A stretch of 64,000 nt of DNA, from assembly GCA_029378245.1 (NCBI GenBank), contig JARKIF010000006.1, positions 992,001 through 1,056,000 of the forward strand, given 5' to 3'. The notes beneath the pieces were generated by a model, which had not been told where the DNA came from, made no database searches, and saw nothing but the letters and a program-made list of their open reading frames with translations. The translations under genes were made by a program, and so were the position numbers. The stretch comes from Roridomyces roridus (taxonomy: Eukaryota; Basidiomycota; Agaricomycetes; Agaricales; Mycenaceae). How positions within the stretch are numbered: the stretch's first letter is position 1; every line of letters begins with the position of its first letter. Positions 45,091 to 55,752 of the stretch are shown here, one piece after another.

Positions 45091-46433
45091 GTTGGCTTGC
45101 ACTTTTTGTTCTTCTTCATTGGGATTTTCTTGCGCGTACGAACGAAAAATGAGTAGTATACCTCGCTGGATTGTTGTAATTTTTTGTTCGATTCGAATTC
45201 TTGATACTCTCGAATGAAATTCGTCTGCGAGTTACGTATGAGAGTGGGTTAATGAAATAGCCACCACCCTTGCAGTGCCAGACCGTTGGCCATGGCTTGC
45301 GCCTGCCGTTCGATCCGGACCCTCGTGTTGCCTTTGGACCTGGCTTTTTTTTCGGGCGGCTCTAGATCTGTGGACTTGGAATACTTTGGAATGCAATCTA
45401 GACTGCCAGGGTGTTTTAGCCTGTATCTGGCTCAGCATAGTACTAGTGCCTTGTTGAATGCGGTGAGTTGAATTCGCCAATTTGGAAGTAGTTGACGAGT
45501 CGTATGGGGGGGATTCGGAGGCTTGGATTCGATTCTGGAAACGTGATATCTGGCTCGGTATTCCTACACTAGAAAGCTGGAGGCCCGCGCGTGCTGGTGT
45601 TCCCGTTCGATCCGGGATCTGGGATGCGGATTGCACAGCTGACCCAAGAATAGAAAAAAAGTAGGGAATAAAACCGAGTCAAGCCTCCACCCCGAATCGA
45701 ACGGGTTACTTATCCTGCTTGCGAATGAAACAGCGTCACAGTAGGCAGGCGCGGACCATCCACTTCTGGCTCCTCTCGCTCAAGTTCCGACAGGTGGACG
45801 TCCCGACATTCCAGACCTCACTTCTGGAATTCAGACATCGTATGTAGCCGGCCGAGAACGGAGACGTGACCCAGAACCAGAGGAGAATGCATGGGGATCT
45901 AGATGAATAGTTGTCTCTCTTAAAGCAATGAACCCTTCCAGTGCCCAACGGCCCCCATGCTGAGCATGTGCGAGTTGAATCCGTCAAGAGTCAAGACTGA
46001 GTCAAGTTAAAAGAGTCGCATCGGAGGCTCACTTGGGAACCTGATATCCGCATTCCTATATCAGAAGGCTCCGGGATTATTTATGGACTTGGCCTGGGTT
46101 GCGGTCTGGTTCTCCATTTTTTTGCGGTAAATCTTTCCGCCTCTGTACTCGCGTTTCAGCGTCGAATCCATCCATAACGGGACAGAACGAGAAGACAACG
46201 AGAAGACGCAGCAAGAAAAAGGCTGCTCAAACGTGAGTGACCGCGGGAGGCAGTGTCGTTTGATCCGTTTATCGGCAAGCACTCGTTGTTACTGTCCCTC
46301 CTGGAAATTCCCGCTTTGACAATAAGCTAATACTGTATGACGTCTGTTTAGCAGGAACTAGGATCATTTGTGCTAGTGTCAGTGAATCAAGAAATATATC
46401 CTGCAAATTCAATTCCGAAAACCTCCCGATTCC
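45091..46433. other. Intergenic with tRNA-like fragments
   Basis: No protein gene. B-box-like words occur on the plus strand (CCCGTTCGATCCGGG near 45602) and minus strand (complement of CCCGAATCGAACGGG near 45691). These may be further tRNA-derived fragments like those at 42-44 kb. Confidence 0.4.
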
Positions 46434-49400
46434 TCAGCTTACAAAGTCAACCTCCCAAGTCTTCACAGTGACAAGAACCCCCTGCCGGCCTTTGCGTCGC
46501 TCAGTCGGATCCTGAAATTCCAACACATCCTTGTCCATGATCCTTGTCCAACCTTGCCCCCCGAGGCTCCTCCAATTGAGAAACGTGCCGTTACGCGAAT
46601 TCGAGTCCCGAATACACAGGGCGCCAGAGTAGTAGCGCAGGCGGGCATGATCGCGAGAGATGGTTGGAGATTCGAAGAAGATTCCGTCGGCCGCCCCTGT
46701 GTCCGCAGGATCCCATCGGCGTATCGGCAGCGATTCGGCGTCCTCAACGATTCGGCATAAAATGGAGCCGAATGTAGGCTTAGCCGAGGAAGAGAGGGAG
46801 CCGAATTTGGTGCGATATTTCGATTAATTGGAGGAAAATTGATTTCTGGAGCCTGGACTCCATACTGGCGCGCGGGGCGTTTTGCAAGTCTTGTGTCTTT
46901 TGGACGAGTGGCGGTTGCAACGGCCTGGAAATACAGGTATTTAGCAAAGAGTGGTAGGCGATAGAGATCACCTACCCTGATAGGTCTGTGTTTGTGCTTT
47001 GAGGAGGCGCCGGCTGTTGAAACTCCACCAACATGATCATACAGTCCGCTCCGCACCCAAACTGCACCCTGTCTCCACTGTGCAGCTCGCGCGCCAGGGA
47101 CAATGTCGACAGTGGAGCACCATTGAGATATGTGCCCTCGCTAGACCCGTTGTGCCTAATGAGAAATCGCGGTCCAGGAACGACACAGATATGCGCTTGC
47201 GCAGGCAAGATTTCCTTCCGATACCGCGCATCGTCGTCCATATTTTGTTGATTTTGAGTGACCCTCCTGGTGATGCCGGTAAGATCGGATGTGTACATCT
47301 TGGTCCGCCCAAAAGAAATCGGTATAAGACCTTCTGCCAGTTTGCAGATCACCGGCGTGTGGGTGAAGGATCCGTTGAATGGAATCGGACCTTTGATCGG
47401 CACGAACCGAATGTAATGAAAATTTGACGTCAGACGCAGGACGTGCGATTTCGGTGCGGACGGTTGAGGGGGAGGATTAATGATGATGGTCATGGGCATC
47501 CGGTGGTATTCTGGTGGGGAAGATTGGGGAAGAGGAGCACGGGCGATGGGAATTCCGTGGGATTTTGGGGTGGAAGGCATTATCACGATGGGAGTCCTGG
47601 GCAAAGAACTGTCCCAGGACGATCGTGACCCGGATTCATCCGTGAACGATGTGCGCCTTGAGAGCGGGCGACGGCGCTGTGGATCAGGGGACGATGCCCG
47701 CCGTAATTGGACATCCCTGGTTGGAAATTGAGCCGTGGGCTCCTGTGCGATGTTAGGGACCCGTGGTACTGTGCTTTTGACTCTCGTTCTAGCCTCCCCG
47801 ATGTTCTTCACCTTGAATAGGTCAGCTCAAAACGCAGCGTCAGATCTCTCAGAAGGCTTACGTCCGTTATTAGGTGCCCGTGCGATATCACATCATGGAC
47901 TTTGCGTGCCGTCGGCCGATCGGAAGAGCGTTTCGCCCAACAGGATGTGGCCAAATCCCACATCGAGTCCGTCAACCGGGCGATCTTGGTCGGTCTGGAG
48001 GGCCTCAAATCCCTCTGACAGACTAATTCCACAAAATCGTGGCTTCGAATGTGACAAAGTGGGTCTTCATCGGCGTAGAGCTAGGTCAAAGGAAGATGAT
48101 TCATCCCTCACAAGAAGAACAATTTGCAAGTGCGCACCTCATAGACAGTCATCCCAAAGGCGTACATGTCAGACCGCGTCGAAGGTGGGGCTCCGGTGAA
48201 AAGCTCTGGTGCCATCCAATTCCGGCTTCCGAATATGGTAGGGCCGTTTGCCGGCATGCCTACCGTTCGGCTTGTTACATCCGCTTTAACTCGGGCGAGC
48301 CCAAAGTCACATAGAAGAGCCCTGTTGGAATGGTCTACGAGCACGTTGACCTGAGAATCCTTAGCAAATTGCCACTAATTCATCCCTCGAACTCACTCCT
48401 TTCAGGTCACCATGACATATTGTACGTGAATGCAGATACTCCAGACCGAGAGATACGTCCCGCAGCTAGACAAACGTAATCCATGACAGAGACGAATTCG
48501 GAGAGAAGCGCACGATGTAGACAGGGTCAAATTCCTGCTCCTTGTGAAGGAACTCCCGCGCAGTGTTGGGGATGTACGGCATCACGATGAAAGGCTGCTC
48601 ATCCAAAGTGTTAGCGCCGAGGAATTGGAGTATGTTGGGGTGTCGAAGCCTGGACCAGATCTGAATAGCAAATTTAACCCGGGGCCTCGCACCGAAATGG
48701 GGCTAAAAAACCTCAATTTCACGGCGAAGGACCTGTACTGATTTCAATTCTGGTGCAGTATCCCGGGGACGCAGCAACAAACCTCGGCTCTTGGGGTGAC
48801 GCCAGCGACGTTCCGCACTACTTTGATTGCCACATCGGTACGATTCCACGTCCCGCGATAGACGCGGCCACTTTCCGGAACATGAATCCCAGTGAATGAA
48901 AAACGGATTCAGAAAGACTCACAAACCGCCCGAGCCCACCTCCTTCCCGAAATCCACTTCATAAGGTGTTATCATCCAGTCCTCCACCTTTACTTGCTGC
49001 CCGCTGAGCACGGAGAGATACTGCATGGCGTGGCTGTAAAAGGCCTGTTCCACGGCACTCATCCGCTCGACACGCTGGTTGGCGAGCTTCCGTTCGATGG
49101 AAACCATCATAGCCATCACGTTGCCCTGGTTTACGTCTAGAAATCGTCCATGATCATAAAAGCGGCGGCGATGGGAGTATATACAGACCGAGGATGCGCC
49201 TCAACTCTGCTTGGTTCCTCTCCAAGTTCTTCAAACGCTTATTCAGCGTATCTGCATCATCTTTACGTGCCCGTCGATCGTTGGCGAGGGCGGTTTGTAC
49301 GTTCCAGAGGGCAGAGATCTGCTTGCATTCAGTACAAGCATGAAAAGACCACGGAGGAGGTGCTTTCCTGGAACGAGTTGACGATCGTGCCAATGCGGCG

Positions 49401-49804
49401 GTAAAACCCTTCTACACCAGAGATCCGAGCGTCCTGGTGTAGCAGAGCCTTGAAAAATCCACGTTCCTGCTCCTTCTGCACGAACTTCTGGACATCCTTC
49501 AGGAGGCTGGCAAGTAGAGGTCTGGATGAGCTAGGGCTGAGAGAAGGATGCTAAGCCCACGCACCTATCGAGGTCGCGAAGCAGCCGCAGCGCTCGTCGA
49601 CTCCACGAGCCTCGCCGCAGTGAATTCCGCATTCAAAGCCGCCAGAAGCTGGACCACGGATTTTCCCAGCTCCTCGAGCTGTCTTCGACTCTCGCTGACC
49701 TGCTGGATACAGTTGACGATGAATCGCAGGGTATGGAAGGCTAAGGAAAGCCCTGGAACGGGCTGGATCCCGAGCAGTGCGTCGAGGGCTGCCTCGAGCG
49801 ACAT
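46434..49804 (-). CDS. Protein kinase with N-terminal helical domain and two FHA domains
   Basis: A multi-exon Ser/Thr (TKL-like) kinase. The N-terminus (MSLEAALDALLGIQPVPGLS ... QQVSESRRQLEELGKSV) is a helical adaptor-like domain, followed by a coiled segment (LNKRLKNLERNQAELRRI). The kinase domain has ITPYEVDFGKEVGSGG, a GRVYRGTW loop, VAIKVV, the catalytic CHGDLKG, NVLVDHSNRALLCDFGLARV, GSRNWMAPELF and a SCWAKRSSDRPTARK end. A basic Ser/Pro linker leads to a first FHA domain (SFGRTKMY, HNGSSEGTYLNG, LHSGDRVQFG). A second follows (FGSILCR, SRDHARLRYYSG, SNSRNGTFLNW). FHA modules bind phosphothreonine, so the kinase could read its own or partner phosphorylation. The second FHA requires one extra base in the AAA run at 46805-46807. 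Catalytic residues are intact. Confidence 0.8.
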
Positions 49805-50353
49805 GGATGATGGGAATGAGAATGGGGAGGAGCCGTGCCTGAGGCGTCAGGGTGGCGAACAAAGTGCTGTTACCCTCCGGGTCCGGGAGCTGTGATAGCT
49901 GTGCGTATCTTCGTGGAATTCTGTTGTGATTGATGGCGTCATAGGTTCTGTATTCATTCAGCCGCGTTTCTGGGATGGATGTCAAACAACCTTCAATGAA
50001 ACACGGATAGCATAGATGGATAGGCGCGAGGTGGGCACTCCAATCGTGCCATTGGCTGCTCTGCGCTCCAGGAGGAGACCGATTCGCAGCCCTGATAATG
50101 TGTGAGAATGCGTGAGTTCAAGTATCTCACTGGTGTGGATGGATATAGACTGGTCGAGACTTCTCACGCAACCCCGGCGTCGGCCTCGTAATCGCCAACG
50201 GAGTAAACATCCCGCCAACTGCTCCGGGATCTCTCGAGCCATCAACCTTGACCCGCATCGCCACCCGCCAAGTCCGGCAAGTCGGCGAACACCTAAGCGC
50301 CTCGAGTGGGTTGAGGAACTCGAGGAATTTAGTAAAGACTTGAGTGCGCAGGA
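49805..50353. other. Upstream region of kinase-FHA gene
   Basis: No gene assigned on either strand; short open frames only. Confidence 0.35.
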
Positions 50354-51002
50354 CTAGGTTCCCGGGAGGATATTGACTTTGCCCTCGGACGAGAAGGTTA
50401 TCGGGATACCGATGGTCGAACGACCGGGGAGGAGTTGTTTGTCAGCGAAGGAGCGGCAGATGCGGAAGTACGCCGTGGGGAGGAGCCACACGGCGGATGA
50501 TTTCTGGGAGAAAGTGTCGGTTTGGCGTCCGGGACGCGCGGAAAGATGGGATGCGTAGATTATCGACTAGGTACTTCGCAGAACACCTCGAATGGTGGGG
50601 AAATCCGTTTCTGCTGGGCAACTTGAAGGCTGAAAGAATATGGTACGGTTAGTGTTTCAGACCAGACGAAACGCGACGTACTCGATTGAAGTAAGGCCCA
50701 GAAGAAAACGGCGAGGTTCTCCACATAATCTGGGAGGCGGACAATTGGACCTCGTCACCCGCTGGTTGGGGGAAGGACAGCATATCGGCGACACTTGACG
50801 CCGGATCGGGATTCGGGAGCGTACCTTCGGCGCGGATTGAGACCACAGTCTGAGAAGCAGAAGCAGAGGTGCGGGGACCGCTCCAGTATGTGGACGGCTG
50901 GGGCGGACATGATGAGGAAGAACAAGAGACAGGGTGCACGTGGCGGCAGTGCGGAGATACCAATCTCCAGCCGAGTGTTCCTATCAAATCATGATATTGC
51001 AT
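50354..51002 (-). CDS. Small hypothetical protein, spliced
   Basis: A plausible minus-strand gene starting MQYHDLIGTLGWRL at 51002. Introns are about 62 bp (GTATCT to CCAG) and about 65 bp (GTACGC to ACCAG), and they join PSTYWSGPRTSASASQTVV in phase to AGDEVQLSASQIMWRTSPF. After one or two more introns a last exon (KSSAVWLLPTAYFRICRSF ... GKVNILPGT) ends at 50354. Amino-acid composition and phase agreement suggest it is real. I see no signal peptide, membrane segment or known domain. Length is about 150 residues, depending on the third junction. Confidence 0.4.
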
Positions 51003-51259
51003 CACAGCGAGGGAACACGCTGTGACCCCGAACGGGCTCCGAGAGAACGGCATCCCCTACTCTGTTAATTCAACTTGAGAGGGTTCTGCAAGGGTTCTGT
51101 GGGTCTGTCACGCCTCCTCCTCCGGCATGCCAGGTGGAGACCCGGCATCTAACCCGGCAATCCGGCGAAACTCGGCGTTCTGCTGACCGGAAGCTAGATG
51201 ACCGGATGGACACCGGCTGCTATATTTATGGCTGATGACAGCCATTTCCTCCCACCCAG

Positions 51260-52560
51260 ATGCATCGCGCCCTCACCATCGCGGAACTACTGGAGTTGAT
51301 ATGCGAAAACTTCAATGGAGCCGACCGTGAATCTCGGGCGCCTTGGCTGTGCTGGCCGTCACCTGTCGGGCTCTCCCAAGGGGTATCAAAGATAAGAGTT
51401 CAGTACATCACCTCGAATTTTTTATTTCAACCAAATAGGCTGACCCTCCCCCCCTCTATAAAAGGAAATTTCCTTTTTGGGATGCATCAAATCAGCTTAT
51501 TTGGGGTATTTCGGCCCTCCTGCTTGCTTTAAATGCTTCCAAATGGCTTCTAAGTGCATTCCCTTAGCTCTGGGCCCCAAGATGGGGGGTTTTGCGCTGA
51601 AAATCCGCGTTGACGGGTCCCCTCGTGACCGGAGCACGTGACTATATGGACACGTGATCAAATCGGGACCATGTACTGAAAATTTTGAGAAAGTTCACTG
51701 GGACTCTGTTCAGTGGTCTAGCTAAGCAAACAGAGCCTTCCCAGTGTTCTGCAGAAATTTGGTCCAAAACTTTTTTTTCAGCCCTCGGAGGGACCCCCCT
51801 CCCCCCTCCCATAATAGGCAATTTCTTATCTTTGATACCCCTTGGGCTCTCCAAGATCCTGCCTTGGATGTCCTGTGGCGAAGACAGTCCGGAATCAACC
51901 ACATCACTCAGTTCCGCAAACTGCTGCCCCTGGATTTCCCTCTCGCAGAGTTCCGCTCTGGAACCGGGAACGGCGCTGGGAGCGTGTTGAGCCTCACCAC
52001 CGCCATTGCTGCACGCTTGTCCCTGGCCTCGCTCGAGCGTATCATTTTGCAGGCGCGGCCGGTATAACGCGGCAACATCACTGACCTCATCCCACTCCTC
52101 TCGTTCCACAACCTCGACGACAGCATGGCGATGAATTTTGCCACTTCCTGGCCCAGGCTCGAACGCTTCGAGCTGGGGGAGAGGGAAGACAATCAGCAGC
52201 CTCCCACTGTGCCGCCCCGCATGACGCTAAACGCCCTCATCGCGTTCGCAACGCACTGCCGGGATCTCCACACTCTCAGACCCCAGTTCGACGGCGTCGC
52301 ACCCATCACGTCTCCGGAGACCTTCGACAATGTGTTACCCGAGCCGCAACTCGCGCTCCACGTGTTTGACGTGTCACGTCGGGCCACTGTCAATTGCGCA
52401 GGAGTACCGTGCGGTGTTCAAATTCCTCCGCCGGATTTTCCCCAGTCTTATCCAGGTGCATCATGCAATGCTCTGGACTGACTCGGCGGCACAACGGAGG
52501 AATCTTCAAAGGTGGGAGAGGATGGAGGCATTGTTGATCGAGACTGCTGGGCAGGAATGA
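51260..52560 (+). pseudogene. F-box protein gene interrupted by a hAT-like element
   Basis: The N-terminus MHRALTIAELLELICENF is an F-box start. It should continue LAVLAVTCRAL / QDPALDVLWRRQSG, but a 468-bp element (51377-51844) lies exactly between RAL and QDP. A further single missing base near 51345 shifts the frame before LAVLAV. Downstream the protein resumes with a leucine-rich part (SMAMNFATSWPRLERFELGE, TLNALIAFATHCRDLHTL) and ends RWERMEALLIETAGQE at 52560, a usual C-terminus of this family. Frames change more than once downstream. It was an SCF-adaptor-like protein and is now inactive. Confidence 0.75.
51377..51844. mobile_element. 468-bp hAT-like MITE in F-box gene
   Basis: Perfect inverted ends of about 21 bp (CAAGGGGTATCAAAGATAAG and complement) with an 8-bp target duplication GGCTCTCC (51369-51376 and 51845-51852). 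Inside are C-rich and A/T-rich subterminal blocks but no coding sequence. Ends and duplication size fit hAT. Confidence 0.92.
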
Positions 52561-53872
52561 GCTTTCTTTTCTCATAGAATTCGTACCAACTCGAAAGTCA
52601 GATCAACTGCTCAGACTCGAAGGACACAGTGCGAGTGGTGAGAGTGTGACACTAAGTTCACGGAAAACCAAGTTCAGGTCAGAGGCCGGGACCCAAGTCA
52701 GCGATTGACGCTCAGCTAAGTCGGAAGGGTTCAGTTGGGAGGGACTGAAATAGTGACACGGGACCGGAAGGTGTGGATTGTGCGCGTAGTGGTGGTGGTG
52801 GTGGTCAGAGGCAGGTCATTGCAAATTGTTTTGAAGAGGTGAACGTACAGAGGAGGTTGATAACATTCCCAGGACGAGGTTGGAAAACGGCAAGGTGGAA
52901 GTTGAAGAACCGAGCATTGGACCCGTCGCTGGTCGGCATGATTGGGAAGGTTCTGGGGTTCCAGGAGGGTCTGTGCCTGAGATCCAAGTTTGGCCGGTTA
53001 TAAGGGAGTGTATCATTCGTAAATTGGCCCGGGATACTCACGCGTGCGCATCATGTCAGGTGTCCGATGTACGAAGATAGTTAGTTCCATTTCACCGAGC
53101 CCGGGCTATTGGTAGATCCTATACTGATAGAAAGAGCTTGCGCTAGTAGAGAGAGTCCTCAAAATTTTCGAATGCTAGACGGTGTGCCCCGGACGGAGGC
53201 CTCGAAAGAGGCTAGGTGAATCAAGGTGGAATCTGAGGAGAAGTTTACACTCGAGCGAGCATAGGAAGAGAGTGAAAGCTTTTTTGGCGCCTTCACAGCA
53301 GCCTGCGCCAAATGCATGGACGGATGTACATAGAATCTTGGGTGGATGAGAATCGGATGCCCAACGGATGCAAGTCTTGTGCAAGTCGGATAAGAGATGG
53401 TGCAAAGAAGTGCAAACAGGATGGTTACCTGACAGCTGCTGATCAATTCTCGAAACGCCGAAGCTCTTTTCCCACCCATTCTCGCGGCTATCGCCCATCG
53501 CCTCTACGCCTGGCCGTTCCCCACCTTCGGAAACACTAGACAAACATCTGCACCCTAGATTCTATCGCGTACCATCCAGATTGGCAGCCAACTCAGAAAA
53601 CTTTCCATCTGTCTAACACTGTCGCCGGTCTCTTCTCGCCGGATCCTCGTCTTTGGAACGACAATTTTGAGCCCCCAACGCAACGGGGCCACTTGGAGAC
53701 TCCATTGGAAGATGCTCACTAAGTTGCCTTGGAGATTCCACAGCTTTCAAGTCACGGCGTAACCACACAACTCCCGGGGCGCTAATACTGGCACTTGATA
53801 CAAATATCTGCTCGGAGCCGCATCCCACTCAGTGCACCCGCACCCGCACCCGCTCTCCTTCTCCCTTTACCC
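52561..53872. other. 1.3-kb region without an assigned gene
   Basis: Open frames are present on both strands (for example minus-strand frames near 52800-53040 and 53160-53540), but none shows a domain or a convincing splice pattern. Confidence 0.35.
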
Positions 53873-55752
53873 ATGCCTACTGAACTTGGACTCGCTGGCT
53901 CAGGCCCGGCGCCATGGTCGGCCTCTTCTTCCGACTCAGAATCCGCCGGAAGCTCCAGTCTTGGGTCTCTCTCCCCGGAATCGGATCTTGATGGTCAGGA
54001 CTGGACTGCGGAGACAGGATCTGGGCTCTGCAATGTCTCCCGGCGCCTCGGCACGATTTGGATTGGGGAATCCCCACCGAGTCGGGACTCGCTATTGCCA
54101 GTGCGACGTAAACGGTGGTCCAGAGCGCGTGCGGAACCCGAGCGGCGGTTCTCGAGGAACTTTTCAGCCGCTGAGCTCAACGTGGACTCTTTAATCCCCG
54201 AGAATTTTTCACCCACGCCCACGAATCCATCGTTTCCTCCACCCAGCGACGAAATGATATTTGCAGACGGCCGTCGTGGGTTCACCGACCCCTACGCGGG
54301 AGACAACTCCAACTGTCTCAACTGCTTCGCAGCCTACGACGGCGATGAATACTGGAGCCTCGACAGCCGACTTACGCTGGTGTGGTGCCTTGCATACGAA
54401 GCACGCTTCCGGAGGTTAGGGCCCGCAGTGGAACTCTGGCTCGGGATAATCAAGGGCGGTCGGCAGAGGGTAGACTGGAATATGTGGGAGGAAGGTGACG
54501 AGGGGTGGCTGCGCGACATGATTATCCGGCATCGGATGGCAGGGCGCTTCAAAGCAGCTACGGCCGGGCTATGTGCTGCAGATTGGCGGAGAGCGCAAGA
54601 CGCGATTCGACATCGACTTGATGTCGTTCCTCCGGGCGCTGAGAACCCGTTGAGCGGCTGGATTGCGTGGTGTGTCGTCACTGACCTGTATATGGATCTC
54701 ATAAGGCCTATGGACGCGTGGGCTCATTTCACTCTTCCATTTCGACCTCGCCATGACGAGAACGTCAAGCTGCGGCTCCACACTCGAACCGATTGCGCCT
54801 TTTCAGCTTGCAAAGTGGGCGTCTGGCAGTGGTTTATCACTGCTCTTCCCGATTACGACTCGAATCCCGGTCGGATACAGGAGGCCGTGGGGTGCTGTAG
54901 CGCCTGTGTTTCGAGGTGCGTTGTGGGGCAAACTTACCTGACATTCATCTCATAAATCGCGGCAGAGCTTCTCTTTCTTTGTTCGACTACTCGACGACTT
55001 CGAGACAAGCCAACCCAGCAATATGGCCGGTCATCCTCTGGGTAGCGTTCCGAATCCAAACCAGAGACTTTCCCACAGAATCCCGAACTCTTGAAGCGCT
55101 CCTCGCCATCATCCAAGCCAAGCACGACGAACATTTGGACCTGTGGTCGTGGGATGACACAGACGAAAGTACGCTACGACTCGGACTACTCACCGTGCTG
55201 GAGGGCTCACCGTGGACCGAGCGATATCCACCATCCTGGCAGGAGCATCTCGTCTTACTGGACACGCCGGAGTGGAGTCAGCTCGCAGAATCAACTCGTC
55301 AAAGTGGCCGATCTCGAATTGGTTCTCCCGACTACGACACCGCGCTGCGCATCTGCGCCATCATGCTTTGGACGTCCTCGAAATCCGAGTCACAAGACAA
55401 CGGCACAATCTTGTGCCTAGACCGATTCATAGCTGGCGGGCCAGCGAACCTGGAGAAGCCATGGGTCGACGTCCAATTCTTGCTCTGCTTCCTACAGCGC
55501 AGAACCCCGATCCGTGCGGGCCATTATACACTCAACCTGGGTCCTGAGACGGTCGATTGGCGGCATCCGCGGATATGGCTCGATCGGAATCGTGCGCAGC
55601 TGCGGGCTAGCGTCCTTCATGACCCAGATACCGTGCCCCTTATCAATGTGGTCGAAACGGTTTATATGGTACAGCACGTCCCGAAGGCGTTGCCGCTGGT
55701 GAGGCGCCATCGTCTTCTCCGGATTTGTTCTCATGAGGTTCAAAGCGATTGA
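53873..55752 (+). CDS. Large hypothetical protein, two exons
   Basis: Exons 53873-54915 and 54966-55752 with a 50-bp intron (GTGCGT to GCAG) give 609 residues in a clean frame. The first 110 residues are Ser/Pro/acidic and disordered (ASSSDSESAGSSSLG). The rest is Trp-rich and helical (YWSLDSRLTLVWCLAYEARF, WLRDMIIRHRM, NPLSGWIAWCVVTDLYMDL, IWPVILWVAFRIQTRDFP, WVDVQFLLCFLQR). Three CxxC-like pairs (NCLNCF, CAFSAC, CCSACV) may bind zinc. There is no signal peptide and no domain I know. Its end overlaps the proposed start of the next kinase gene by 20 bp, so the two may be parts of one transcript or the kinase start is further down. Confidence 0.7.

Noticed and set aside
45275..45664. Plus-strand short proteins around 45.3-45.7 kb
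   Set aside because: No splice or domain evidence, and tRNA-like words lie in the same bases.
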